Shown: piece by piece, positions 22,892-33,580 of the stretch
Position numbering within the stretch: position 1 is the stretch's first letter
How the letters are laid out: each line of letters starts with the position of its first letter
Assembly: GCF_033807575.1 (NCBI RefSeq)
Contig: NC_084707.1
Location: forward strand, 23,585,888 to 23,649,887
Source of the DNA: Cydia pomonella
Lineage: Eukaryota > Arthropoda > Insecta > Lepidoptera > Tortricidae
DNA: 64,000 bases
Direction of reading: 5' to 3'
Translations under genes and position numbers: made by a program
Notes under the pieces: generated by a model
Told to the model about the DNA's origin: nothing
What the model saw: only the letters and a program-made list of their open reading frames with translations
Databases searched by the model: none

Positions 22892-23021
22892 GAGCGTCTT
22901 TTGAGCGTCGGCGTCTAGTCAGCGCTATGGAAAATGGCGTCGCTGGGCAGTTGCGTCAACGTTGCGTCGAGCAGCAGCCATAGAGTTGACTAGACGCCGA
23001 CGCTTGGGAGACGCTAGTGTG
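22892..23021. mobile_element. Foldback MITE, second tandem copy
   Basis: Same family as 22757-22891, joined directly to it; left end is worn (gagcgtcttttgagcgtcgg), right end intact (agacgctagtgtg). A half copy (left arm only) is at 22528-22587. Confidence 0.78.
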
Positions 23022-23890
23022 TTGGGCTCTAAGTGTGAGCCAGACTAGCGTAATTTTGTGAGTTGTGAGCTGCGTCATTTCAGCGTACACATCAGTTAGG
23101 CATGGTCAACTAGTTTATGTAGCTTGCATACTATTTACTTAAACATTATTTATAAGATTCAATAATATATAAATGACAGACTTAACGGCAAATAGCATGC
23201 TTTACCAGTCAAACATATAGGTCCAAACAAACATATGAATAGAACAAAGAGAAAAGTTGATCGATAATTTAATAACGACGAATTATACCTAGTTAAGATA
23301 CCTAAGGTTAGAACATTTTCAATATAGACATTGTCCCAGAAAAGGCACAAGCCGGTACGAATCGAGTTCTGTTTCACTCATTCATTTTTTAAATGTCTTA
23401 CTGTACTTATATTGTTTATCCTAAGATACTGGAATAAGCTGTGGTTACCTATAATTGGACAAACATCTACCCTCAATGTTATGTAAGCTACAGATTACTT
23501 CTCTGATGTATTGTCTGTTGGTGATCCTAAATAAATAAATAAATAAAAAACATTTACGTATATGATAATATGACGTATACGTAACCTAAAAAAAAATCGA
23601 TGGTAGTTTTCATTGATATATAATTAAAAAAATTAAAAGTATAAACTGTAGATAGATACAATTATGTTTGTCCATAAAATGTCCGAGATACGAAGAGATT
23701 AATGTAAATTGGTTTGGTCTGTGGTTACATTATTTGCCAATTTTGCCATACCTATTGAACTCCACTTTCTCTTCTTCTAGAAAACTTGTGTTACGTACCT
23801 AGTTAAAAGAAATCGACCAAGAGTATGTTGGGCCATGTTCAGTGAAGGTAACTTTCCGATGTCAACGAAATCAAGAACAACAAAAGGAAA
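23022..23890. other. AT-rich, possible retroposon tail
   Basis: ggtgatcctaaataaataaa near 23521 looks like a 3' UTR with an (AAAT)n tail on the + strand. No gene otherwise. Confidence 0.4.
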
Positions 23891-24455
23891 CTTTTTTTTT
23901 TATTACGTAAAGGTAAGCATTTGACCACAATCTCACCTGATGGCAAGTGCCGATGCAGTCTAGGATGGAACATGCTTACCTAAAAGATGTCTATTCACTC
24001 TCGATTTAAAAAGGTCCAAGTTATAGTGGACTGGAAATAGATTTGCAGGAAGTGAATTCCACTCGCTTAGTGCGAATCAGTGGTAAAGTAACGACGTAAG
24101 GGTGAAACGCAAATCCGCGTCGAGTCCGACGGTGGCAGAACGGAGATGGGAGGATAAGATTATGTAATCCCATCGCAGTTCGCACACTCCCCGAAATGTA
24201 TCCTGTCGAATATCGATAAACAAGCTACCTTTCTACGGTGTTCTAGGCTCTGCAGTCTAGCCTCTACCAATCTCGCATCCCCAATAAGCTTCCTAGCGCG
24301 TTTGTCTATAGAATCTAGGGTGGCTAGCTGATACTTGGCGGATCCATCCCAAAGGTGACTGCAATACTCCATACACGACCGGACTTGAGCTATGTAAAGC
24401 TGAAGAAGCTGCTCCGGTGTGAAGTACTGCTTGACCTTAGAAAGGATAGCATAGT
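23891..24455 (-). pseudogene. LINE reverse transcriptase C-terminal fragment
   Basis: The - strand reads, without interruption, FTPEQLLQLYIAQVRSCMEY then CSHLWDGSAKYQLATLDSID then KRARKLIGDARLVEARLQSL and RRKVACLSIFDRIHFGECA. This is the thumb/C-terminal segment of Jockey/CR1-type RT proteins (YCSHLW, then R-A-x-x-L-I). Downstream frames degrade but WNSLP-like remains and a poly-A tail (23891-23901 on +) are present. Upstream it stops at 24455 against a family C repeat, so it is 5' truncated. No catalytic YxDD is present. Confidence 0.8.
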
Positions 24456-24545
24456 TACTTTAAAACTGACAGATATAGCGGCGACAACATCGACGCCTAA
24501 CAGTAATGCAGCTGCAGTTAACATACCAACGTCACCTTTAACCGT
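24456..24545. mobile_element. Foldback family C, right arm only
   Basis: aaactgacagatatagcggc, cagtaatgcagctgcagtta, ataccaacgtcacctttaac; matches 21973-22098. Lies at the 5' edge of the LINE fragment. Confidence 0.55.
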
Positions 24546-25014
24546 ATACCTATATAGTTTGTAATTGAACGTAAAGCAATTACTCAAACTCGTTAATGTT
24601 TAGATCATACTGAGCTACTTTTACTATGGGACCAAACCCGAAATCGCGAATAAAGAATTTACTCTCCCATTGGAAATTTCAGCATCAGATCCGCAAAATA
24701 TAGCAACTTTTAGTACATCTAGTAGCAAATTATTACGAGTTTTTACTAAGAATAGAAGATTTTTGCAATACCTCAAAAACGGCTTGAGCGATCATGTTAT
24801 CTATAGTTTTCATTTTAAGTATTTACTAAGCCTTTTGCTTCACGATTTTTTTCATTGCTTTGCATTGCGATTCATTTTTGGACCCATGGTTCAAAAGTTA
24901 GAGAGGTTCAAAACTAAACCACATTTATTTTATTTCGGAGCGATTATTTCCTAAAATATTACCTTTATCAAAAGATGGTTGTTGAAGACCCATATTTATT
25001 TTAAAAGACCGATC
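24546..25014. other. No supported gene
   Basis: AT-rich; a 94-codon + frame (24670-24954) is Phe/Leu/Ser-rich with no domain. Confidence 0.45.
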
Positions 25015-25218
25015 CAGCTAAACTGTAGAATGAACTGTCGCCTGCGGTATTTCCGGACCGATACGACCTTCAAACCTTAAAGAAAAGAGCGTACTCCCAT
25101 CTTTAAGGCCGGCAACGCACTTACAACCCCTCTGGTGTTGCAGGTGTCCATGGGCGGCGGTAATCGCTTACCATCAGGTGATCCGTATGCTCGTTTGCCT
25201 CCTCTACCATAAAAAAAA
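25015..25218 (+). mobile_element. LINE 3' end, family K relative
   Basis: RT C-terminal remnant in broken frame (gaatgaactgtcgcctgcgg, W lost; tatttccggaccgatacga) followed by the shared 3' UTR: aaggccggcaacgcac, gcttaccatcaggtgatccg, tgctcgtttgcctcc, then poly-A. Confidence 0.7.
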
Positions 25219-25359
25219 CACTATTGGGTCAAAGAAAAAAAAATCAAAAAATGAAATTTGTGTGAGAGGAACACAACATTTTTTTAAAGTTTTTATTTTA
25301 GCGTTATGTTGCCGTGCATGATTTATGTATTCATGCCGAATTGCAGCTTTCTAGCACTA

Positions 25360-25446
25360 ACTATCACGGAGCAAAGCCGAGGACAGACGGACAGACGGAC
25401 ATGGCGAAACTATAAGGGTTTCTAGGTGTCTACGAAACCCTAAAAA
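25360..25446 (+). repeat. Family P right end
   Basis: gacagacggacagacggaca, ctataagggtttct, acgaaaccctaaaaac: same terminus as 29240-29308 but the body is gone. Confidence 0.65.
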
Positions 25447-26406
25447 CGTGAACATGTTGATCTTAAAATTATAGTAAATTCAATTTACCCGAAACATTGT
25501 ACATAAATATCTTCAGCTATAAAGCAACTATCAACAACCAGAGGCGTACTAACCGTGTCCAATCAAACAAAGCGTTGTCGCAACAATAAATAATTACAAA
25601 TAATAAGTGCGCCGGCGCATTGTTGCCATAAATAATACCCATTATTTATGGGCCGTGTTTTAAATCTTATTTTATGGGAACTGCGGTCGGCCGGCTTAAC
25701 GGCTTAGCAGGTGACAGCTACTGATAACCACAAAATCAAAAAGACTTTAAACTCTTTCAAGATTAATACACTTGCGCCCTTTCGATTTGGGGGAATTTTC
25801 AAATTCACAGAGATAAGGAAACGCTTGATTCAAATGAAAATGAACTTTATGTGAACGGACTAAGGATGGGTAGGTACGAGTGGATAGTATGGTTTTATAA
25901 TGGTCATAGTGGTAGTACTGGTCAGAATTTGGCTACGTCATTTGATGATATGGGAAATGCAATTAATGTCCGTTTGTATTGAATAGTTGTCTAGCTCAAG
26001 AGTGTAACCCTATTACTAGGGTTCGGTTTTTTCGTGAAGGACATTTCAGTAGTCCTTGTATTTTTTTTAAATTGAGTAGTTCTTTTTAAATAAAACAAAA
26101 CATATCTGTGTCTCTAGTGAAAAAGGCTTCAAGTTTCGCGCAGCAAAGGTAAAAAACTATCTTATTTAAATTGGTTACGTTTATCCAGCAATTGCAATGG
26201 GACACTAAAATAGAAATATTAAAGACAAATTGTTTCTGAATTGCTTTTACAAGCTTTTATTTAACAACCTGCCCCAAGTGCAACTGCATACCTAATTGAT
26301 ACTGGGGCAGACTTTATCATGGAATCAGTGGCATGGAATGTTAGAATAACACTAAAATCCGAACAATTATGACTGATACTCATAGACAAGTCATACGACA
26401 TTAGCT
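25447..26406. other. No recognisable feature
   Basis: AT-rich; one GC patch gtgcgccggcgcattgttgc at 25608. No gene. Confidence 0.45.
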
Positions 26407-26596
26407 CGCAGCGGCTTAAGTGAGCGAATAACTCGCGAATGCGACGCGGCGCGGCGCAGCGGCACAACGGCATTCGCGTTTACAACGAGATCGTCCACGT
26501 AGGACACCTCCATAAGTATCAAAGGATTGATTTCACCCGCGCCGCGGCGCTTTGCGTTTGCGCTTCGCGAGTTATTCACTCACCTAAGCCGCTGCG
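26407..26596. mobile_element. Foldback MITE, GC-rich arms, 190 bp
   Basis: cgcagcggcttaagtgagcg then aataactcgcga pairs with tcgcgagttattcactcacc then taagccgctgcg. Next to the arms are gcggcgcggcgc / gcgccgcggcgc type runs. TTAG occurs at both flanks and may be the target duplication. Confidence 0.8.
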
Positions 26597-27639
26597 TTAG
26601 TATAGAGTAATTACTAAAACAGTAAACTATTATATGATTTATTTCAATCTATCGTGTATTCTACTTGGCGAAATATAATTTTGATACAGAAGATTTTGTG
26701 TTGTGGATTGAATTCTGGGGTCATAGAAAATAAGTTATGTAAAAAACGAAGTACCTAATATCTAATCAATTATCATTGATGTGTATCATATCACACAAAA
26801 TTTGACAGATCCACAAACGATCTACAAACTCATTTCAATTAAAATATTAACGTCATCCAAGCTAAAAACAGCCAAATTGACACTGAGATACTTATCAATA
26901 CTCTAAACTTCAAGTTGGACGATACAAACTTCCATAACATCTCATTTTTTTTCTTCCATACAATCAAACTTGAACCAACACAATTTAACAATTAGGTTGA
27001 ATTTTAAAGAAACAATGGTTATGTTTTTGAGAAGTCACTCCGTAGACGCGGAGTCACCAATCTTTTCCCACGTCGGGAGCGGCCTACCGCCTCAATTTAC
27101 AGAAGGTCGTAAATGACTCGTTTTTTATATGGAAATATGTCCTTTGGTGGGGAGAAGGAGGTATATAGCCGCTTAATAAAACCCTATAAAGGTCCGCAAC
27201 GAGCCTGATCAGATGCGCGGGCGCTGGTGGCCACAGTATATACGAAACTAACAGATGAAACTTTTATAATGCATTCCACGGGCTGTCCCGGTCCCGTACA
27301 AACGCATTTGATTCCTTGTAGAACTTTTTTTGGCGGTTTAGGCCGATGACTTCTTCCGGGAGTAACCATTTGTCTAAGAAAAAGAAACTCCTATAACTGA
27401 AAATTTTCAGAAAAATCGCGATTGTTTTTGTACGGGACAACTTCATGTAATGTCTCCAAAATTTCAGGTACCGGATTACCGAGCGCCTGCTGTAGTTTAA
27501 CTTTGTACTTTTATACAGAATAGATCTATTTGTCTATCTCATCTTTCTTTAGTAGCTTCCATTAACGCTATAATTGTGATTTATAATCGTAAAAGATCCC
27601 AAAAATTTTAGATTATTGCATATTATATCAAACGTACTA
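26597..27639. other. No recognised gene
   Basis: Mostly AT-rich. A GC-richer part at 27030-27110 and 27190-27320 is not matched to anything; short reverse ORFs there share no domain. Confidence 0.45.
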
Positions 27640-27792
27640 GAGTCAAACGAAGATAAGTTGACAGCGATTTTGATAGCCCAGACGGTGCAAGTGTTATTTT
27701 AAACATCAAACTTTTATGAAATCATGACATTTACTTAACACTTGCACCATCTGTGCTATCAAAATCGCTGCCAACTTACCTTGGTCTGACTC
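27640..27792. mobile_element. MITE family B, intact, 153 bp
   Basis: TA-flanked (27638-27639, 27793-27794). Ends gagtcaaacgaagataagtt and cttaccttggtctgactc. Arms gacagcgattttgatagcc and gctatcaaaatcgctgcc pair over ~40 bp; further in, ggtgcaagtgtta and taacacttgcacc pair too, so almost the whole unit folds. TA target suggests Tc1/mariner-type mobilisation. Confidence 0.85.
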
Positions 27793-27983
27793 TATTAAAG
27801 TCTCTGTTCTCTATTGAATTTTGAAATCACTAGCGTTTTTGCAAGTTATATCAGCGCCTGATAATTTGTCCCGAAGATCCAATAATGCCCGGTTAGCTGC
27901 CACCATCTCAATCCACGCATATACTGCCCAGGTTTAATATTCGACACATTCAAAAAGCATAATTCCTCACACAATTCAAAAAT

Positions 27984-29308
27984 AAAAAAGCGGCCAAGTG
28001 CGAGTCGGACTCGCGCATGAAGGGTTCCGTACAATTTAAGACGTATTAAAAAAAAGATCTTGTTCAACATTTTACCACTTTGGACACACATTTTACCACT
28101 TTGGAAGTGTCTCTCGCGCAAACTATTCAGTTTAGAAAAAAATGATATTAGGAACCTAACTATCATTTTTGAAGACCTATCCATAGATACCTTACACGTA
28201 TATGTTTGATGAAAAAATTTTTTTTTAAATTTTATGACGTATTAAAAAAAAAACTACTTACTAGATCTCGTTCAAAACAATTTTCGGTGGAAGTTTGCAT
28301 GGTAATGTATATCATATATTTTTTTTAGATTTTTCATTCTGTTATTTTAGAAGTTACAGGGGGGGGGGACACACTTTTTTTCACTTTGGAAGGTTCTCTC
28401 GCGCAAACTATTCAGTTTAGAAAAAAATGATATTAGAAACATTAATATCATTTTTGAAGACCTATCCATAGATACCCCACACGTATGGGTATGATGAAAA
28501 AAAATTTTTTTTTTTAATTTCATGACGTATTAAAAAAAAACTACTTACTAGATCTCGTTCAAACCAATTTTCGGTGGAAGTTTACATGGCAATGTATATC
28601 ATATATTTTTTTTAGATTTTTCATTCTGTTATTTTGGAAGTTACAGGGGGGGGGACACACTTTTTTTCACTTTGGAAGGTTCTCTCGCGCAAACTATTCA
28701 GTTTAGAAAAAAATGAAATTAGAAACATTAATATCATTTTTGAAGACCTATCCATAGATACCCCACACGTATGGGTATGATGAAAAAAAAATTTTTTTTT
28801 TTATTTCATGACGTATTCAAAAAAAACTACTTACTAGATCTCGTTCAAACCAATTTTCGGTGGAAGTTTACATGGCAATGTATATCATATATTTTTTTTA
28901 GATTTTTCATTCTGTTATTTTAGAAGTTACGGGGGGGGGGACACACATTTTACCACTTTGGAAGTGTCTCTCGCGCAAACTATTCATTTTAGAAAAAAAT
29001 GATATTAGAAACCTCAATATCATTTTCGAAGACCTATCCATAGATACCCCACACGTATGGGTTTGATGAAAAAATATTTTTTGAGTTTCAGTTCTAAGTA
29101 TGGGGAACCCCCAAAATTTATTGTTTTTTTTCTATTTTTGTGTAAACATCCTAATGCGGTTCATAGAATACATCTACTTACCAAGTTTGAACAGTACAGC
29201 TCTTATAGTTTCGGAAAAAAGTGGCTGTGACAGAATCGGACAGACAGACGGACATGACGAATCTATAAGGGTTCCGTTTTTTGCCATTTGGCTACGGAAC
29301 CCTAAAAA
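27984..29308 (+). mobile_element. Repeat family P, long copy with internal tandem array
   Basis: Left end aaaaaagcggccaagtgcga, gtcggactcgcgcatgaagg, gttccgtac. Right end gacagacagacggacatgac, gaatctataagggttccg, then ctacggaaccctaaaaa. Left and right cores gggttccgta / tacggaaccc are inverted. No protein. Fragments of the same family are at 1781, 7405, 25360, 55305. Its class is unknown to me. Confidence 0.75.
28209..29070 (+). repeat. Tandem array, ~286-bp unit, three copies
   Basis: The landmark gaagacctatccatag falls at 28171, 28456, 28742 and 29028, giving spacings of 285, 286 and 286. Each unit carries ctagatctcgttcaaa, ttttcggtggaagttt, a g-run of 9-10, cactttggaag and tctctcgcgcaaactattca. 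Units two and three are almost identical, so the array expanded recently inside an older element. Confidence 0.9.
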
Positions 29309-29885
29309 GGCATTAAAAATATATCCCTCATCGGAGATAACACTCCATAATGACGCGGGTCCAGGCGGTTAGAACAAACAACATGGACGCTATCAATACA
29401 ACTCCTAAAAAAAGACCTAAAAACCATAAAATCATAATACGCTTACGGCCTTTTAGTTTCAAGTAAAGGATACACTTTCAAATGAAAAAAGGTATAGGGT
29501 AACCCTATCCCGTTCACGTAAATGGTTATTTAAGCGTGTAGGAGTGGGATGGAATCGGGTTTCGAACAGGTAGACGTGGTGTCTGCCGCGCCAGACAACC
29601 GGGCACCAGTTTTGTTTAATACAATTTTGTTTATAGCTACTTTCGGATTTCTTTCATAGTTTATGGTATGCTGCTAATAGATTTCACTTTTACCGTTTTT
29701 TTGGATACTTATGAGAAAGTTTGGGTTTTGCTAACCCTTTTGTATAAATTTTAATACAAAAAATATGGTAAGTTGCTACCTACCTTAAGCTTCAGTTAGA
29801 GCTGAGGATTAGGTTGAATACATAATTTTTTTTCATTTACGACTAATATATTTATCGAATTTTAAATACTCCCGATAACGTATTT
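29309..29885. other. No recognisable feature
   Basis: AT-rich; tagacgtggtgtctgccgcg near 29571 is GC-richer but unmatched. Confidence 0.45.
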
Positions 29886-30140
29886 TAATATATCAATCAG
29901 CTCAAGTGGGACTGGGCTGGACATGTGTGCCGCATGCACCCGGAAAGGTGGGCCAAAATGGTTACTAAATGGGACCCACGGAACACCATAGACAGACCGA
30001 AAAGGAGATGGCGGGACAACTTGGATGTATTCTACCCAAAATGGTGGGAAAATGCCAACGACAGGGTCGAGTGGTGAAAACGAGGGGAGGCCTTTGCCCA
30101 GCAGTGGGACTAGTGTAGTGTAGTGTAGTGGGTGTAGTGT
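29886..30140 (+). pseudogene. RTE-type LINE C-terminus with (TAGTG)n tail
   Basis: The + frame gives QLKWDWAGHVCRMHPERWAK, then PKRRWRDNLDVF, then NDRVEW and a stop, with further readable GEAFAQQW. This W-x-GH-x-R and RWRD-x-L pattern and the QQW end are the C-terminus of RTE-like LINE proteins. The end of the frame (tttgcccagcagtgggac) is followed by gtgtagtgtagtgtagtggg. The same cccagcagtgggac ends SINE D1. Confidence 0.78.
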
Positions 30141-30534
30141 AGTCAGACCAAGAAAAGTTGGCAGCGATTTTGATAGCCCAGCTTGTGCATGTAAATAAAT
30201 AAATAAATATTATAGGACATTATTACACAAATTGACTAACTCCCTCAGTAAGCTCAACAAGGCTTGTGTTGAGGGTGCTTAGACAACGATATATATAATA
30301 TATAAATACTTAAATACATAGAAAACACCCATGACTCAGGAACAAATATCCATGCTCATCACACGAATAAATGCCCTTACCAGGATTTGAACCCGGGACC
30401 ATCAGCTTTGTAGGCAGGATTACTACCCACTAGGCCAATCCGGTCGTCTACATAATTTCATAGAAATTTGACGTTTAAAATAACACTTGCACTGTTTGGA
30501 CTGCCAAAATCGCTGCCGAATTATCTTGGTCTTA
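30141..30534. mobile_element. MITE family B, interrupted by a SINE
   Basis: Left arm agtcagaccaag then agttggcagcgattttgata; right arm ccaaaatcgctgccgaatta then tcttggtct. The insert 30193-30449 is SINE A. The MITE itself abuts the RTE tail. Confidence 0.78.
30193..30449 (-). mobile_element. tRNA-headed SINE, family A, nested in MITE B
   Basis: Reverse-strand, full from (AAAT)n tail to the head ccggtcgtc. B box on the - strand is gggttcaaatcc. Confidence 0.87.
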
Positions 30535-30614
30535 GCTCGCAGTAGTGAATACTTAGAGATTAAATATTAGCAAATATTTCTGCGAGGAATTAGTATCTTG
30601 GGGCTACCCAAGCT

Positions 30615-30676
30615 CAATAAAAATCAGATCAAATAAAAAATAAGCTATTATTTTTTATTTGATCTGCTTTTTATTG
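30615..30676. repeat. Near-perfect 62-nt hairpin
   Basis: The 29-nt left arm (30615-30643, starting caataaaaatcagatcaaat) pairs with 30648-30676 with a single mismatch at position 10 and a 4-nt loop gcta. AT-rich; no flanking target duplication seen. It could be a tiny foldback or a small-RNA precursor; nothing shows expression. Confidence 0.85.
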
Positions 30677-31344
30677 ATCCACCCATAGTTTAACGCCCAT
30701 AAAGATATCTAATTGGTCAAAAATGCACAACAATTCTATATCCTAGCTGTATATAGATATTTTGATGGAGTTTTAGTTGTTTACCTATTTTAAAAAATTG
30801 ATTTTATACCATAGATGCATCCTTACTGCCAAGTTTGTGAAAAGTTAGCGCAGTCAGAGTCTATGCTTTATAACAAAGTGTTCCGTTAACTTGAACTTCA
30901 ATATTTAATTTTATTATATACTAGTTACACTTAAGCACGATTTAAATATCATTATAACATCTGCAAGTTGGCGCCCAACACGGTCAAATTGCTCAGGTCG
31001 CGACCCTGCGTATGGCACTGTTTGGACGCGTCATGCCACATGTCACTAATTTAATTTAATTTGATGTTTATTCACGATTTGTTCATCAAGAATTTGTCAC
31101 GGACTAGTTATAATGATGATTTCATTGAATTGCTTCAATCGGGAAGACAACTGTCCAATTCACATTGCCAATGATGATCGGGAACTAATTTTATTTATTT
31201 TTGCCAATATTACTTAATTTTTGTATCATACAGGTAACATCTAATACGCGGTGTACTAACAAATACAATCGAAGTTATTGAGCTCTCATTTTAAAACAAC
31301 ATGTTTAAATTACATGAAACTTGACATGAACATTCTAGCGACCA
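30677..31344. other. No recognisable feature
   Basis: AT-rich; short GC patch gcgcccaacacggtcaaatt at 30970. No gene. Confidence 0.45.
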
Positions 31345-31535
31345 GTACCCCTAATGTAAATAAATTCGATTTCGAAACGTGACGTACGCGTTTGCGTTTA
31401 GTCTCATTTTGTATGTGATTTAGAAAGAGCGCGCCAAGCGGGACGTTTTGGAAACTCAAAATCCTATACAAAATGACACTTAACGCAAACGCGTTCGTCA
31501 CGTTATGATGTCGATAAAACTTACACTAGGGGTAC
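31345..31535. mobile_element. MITE family E, copy 1, 191 bp
   Basis: Ends gtacccctaatgtaaat and acttacactaggggtac are inverted. Internally, acgcgtttgcgtttagtctc pairs with cacttaacgcaaacgcg, and the centre is gcgcgccaagcgggacgttt. If TA is the target, the element proper starts at CCCC. Confidence 0.85.
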
Positions 31536-31536
31536 A

Positions 31537-31727
31537 GTACCCCTAGTATAAATATTTTCGACAGCGAAACGTGATGTACGCGTTTGCGTTAAGTGTCATT
31601 TTGTATGAGATTTTGGACTTTCCAAAACGTCCCGCTTGGCGCGCTGTTTAAAAACCCATACAAAATGAGACTTAACGCAAACGCGTACGTCACGTTTCGC
31701 TATCGACTAAATTTAGACTAGGGGTAC
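31537..31727. mobile_element. MITE family E, copy 2, 191 bp
   Basis: One base after copy 1, opposite in its internal orientation (aaaacgtcccgcttggcgcg instead of the reverse). Ends gtacccctagtataaat and agactaggggtac. Confidence 0.85.
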
Positions 31728-31729
31728 AT

Positions 31730-31900
31730 ATTCGAACTTTAAGATTCATCTCATATTAGGTCTAGATACGATATTGATTGGATCGGATATGTCAGTGTCA
31801 AAAGTGTCATTTTTGTTTGAGAAACGTTACTTTTGACACTGGCATATCCGATCCATATCGTATCTTAGACCTAATATTTGACGTATTTTAAAGTTCGAAT
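31730..31900. mobile_element. Foldback MITE, different family, about 171 bp
   Basis: attcgaactttaa, tattaggtctagatacgata, ggatcggatatgtcagtgtc, aaaagt pair with actttt, gacactggcatatccgatcc, tatcgtatcttagacctaat, ttaaagttcgaat. The arms run almost to the centre, leaving a short loop. Confidence 0.82.
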
Positions 31901-31932
31901 CTAATGCTAGTTACGTTGCTAAAGATTGTTCT

Positions 31933-32123
31933 GTACCCCTAGTGTAAATAAATTCGATTTCGAAACGTGACGTACGCGTTTGCGTTTAGTCTCATTTTGT
32001 ATGAGATTTAGAAAGAGCGCGCCAAGCGGGACGTTTTGGAAACTCAAAATCCTATACAAAATGACAATTAACGCAAACGCGTTCGTCACGTTATGATGTC
32101 GATTAAATTTACACTAGGGGTAC
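31933..32123. mobile_element. MITE family E, copy 3, 191 bp
   Basis: Almost identical to copy 1 and in the same orientation; same length to the base. Ends gtacccctagtgtaaat and atttacactaggggtac. Confidence 0.87.
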
Positions 32124-32171
32124 TGAAAACAAAAAAGAGCAAGTAGAGTTTTGTATGTAGGTACTTAAAAC

Positions 32172-32537
32172 TTAAGATGAAAATGGAGGACCCGTGCGAA
32201 ATCGCCTCTTCATACAAACTTAGTCCTCATTTTCTGGATATTCACATTATTGAAAATATTTTGACACAATTTGTTGTATACCAACCACAGCTAGGCCCCT
32301 ACGTTAGATTTTTTTGGAATTATTAATTATTATAACAGTTAGGAACATTTTAAAATTTGTATGTAATCTGTTTTTCGCTCTAATTTTTACGATAACCAGA
32401 AAATCTTATAAAAAAGTCAAACGTAAGGGCATAGCTATGGTTATTGGTCAAATTATGTAAAAATATTGTTCATAAAGCCAGAGAGGAAAATGGGGACTGC
32501 GCTTGTACGGAGAAGCGGCCGTCCCCTTTCGTCTTAA
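32172..32537. mobile_element. MITE family G, 366 bp
   Basis: Left end ttaagatgaaaatggaggac, cttcatacaaacttagtcct, cattttctgg; right end gaggaaaatggggactgcgc, ttgtacggagaagcggccgt, cccctttcgtcttaa, an inverted pair of about 60 bp. Interior has a second inverted phrase, ccacagctaggcccctacgt / acgtaagggcatagctatgg. Other copies: 54403-54700 and part at 48520-48685. ORFs reading into it are incidental. Confidence 0.75.
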
Positions 32538-33380
32538 TTGTCGTTGATATTAATACATCCATACCACATCATGGCAAGAACATCAGTGTCATACATACCA
32601 CCAACACCCATAACGTTATTTCTCTTTTGCACGAGTTGCTATTTCCAGAGACTCGGCATAATCTCATGCACGACTTATCAAAAACTAATTTACAAAAACT
32701 CTCATCTCGCTCTCTTATCTTTTCAAATTCAACCTTGCATCACAGTAGTAAAGTTCAAATTGTATTAAAAGGAAGAGTATAATATTCGCTCGCGAAAACT
32801 TCCGATCTTAATTGCCTTTCAGTTCAAACTGGACACCGGTCCGCAAAGTTAAGGACTCTCCACAGCCCAAATCTATAGAGGCCTTTCAGGCTTACTCACT
32901 TTGAAAAAGACACAGCTCTGCTTTCTTTCTATAGCACATACGTCATTTTTGTTTTAAAATGGCCGTATAAAGCTGGTATAAAGGATCAAAGGTGGCACTT
33001 GCCTTGCTTTGATTCGTCTGAAGAGTCTCTATTAGCTATTATGTGTGACGCTTTGCATTCAGTTTTGATGTTGGTGTAAGGTTCAGTTGAAAGTATGAAT
33101 TTTCTTTTTATCGATTATATGGAGTACTTATAGTAATGAAAATATACAACAAAAAAGGTTGTGTTGGTCGGTATAGGTTATATCAATGAGGTTCCCCTTA
33201 TATAACTAACTAACCTACTTGGTTTAATTCATAATTGAAGCCGTGTTCAGTCTTACGCAGCAGAGTTTGTACCTATGTATGTAGGTATAGTCAAGGACAT
33301 TAATTGCTGAACTATTTAGGGTTCAAGCTAATTTGGTTATAATACTAATTTGGTTGTCAAATATTTACTTACGTACTTAC
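32538..33380. other. No recognisable gene
   Basis: Overlapping + frames of 112 and 76 codons (32444-32782, 32538-32768) begin in or beside MITE G and are not credible. The rest is AT-rich. Confidence 0.45.
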
Positions 33381-33580
33381 TCATCTGGCGCAGCGACCCA
33401 AAGTGTGTCTTGGCCTCCAACACGACTGCTCGCCACTGATCCCGGTCCTCTGTAGTTTCTCATCAGTCTTCAACCTGGAGCTCGCGCAGATCCATGTGCA
33501 CCACATCCGTCCATCGATACCTAGGTCGACCGGCCGGACGGCTTGCTGTCGGTTTTCCCCCAAATGCTCTTTTCACGCTC
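33381..33580 (-). pseudogene. RTE-type LINE C-terminal remnant
   Basis: On the - strand one frame reads RYRWTDVVHMDLRELQVED and another SCWRPRHTLGRCAR; the latter corresponds to a frame-shifted VLEAKTHFGSL-type end. The R-x-R-W-x-D-x-V-x-x-D-L-R pattern matches the copy at 51711-51855. At least one frameshift and a stop. Confidence 0.6.

Noticed and set aside
28200..29100. CRISPR-like array (regular direct repeats)
   Set aside because: The repeats are contiguous 286-bp units without unique spacers, in a eukaryotic setting.
32444..32782. 112-codon + ORF
   Set aside because: Starts in MITE G and runs out into AT-rich DNA; no domain.
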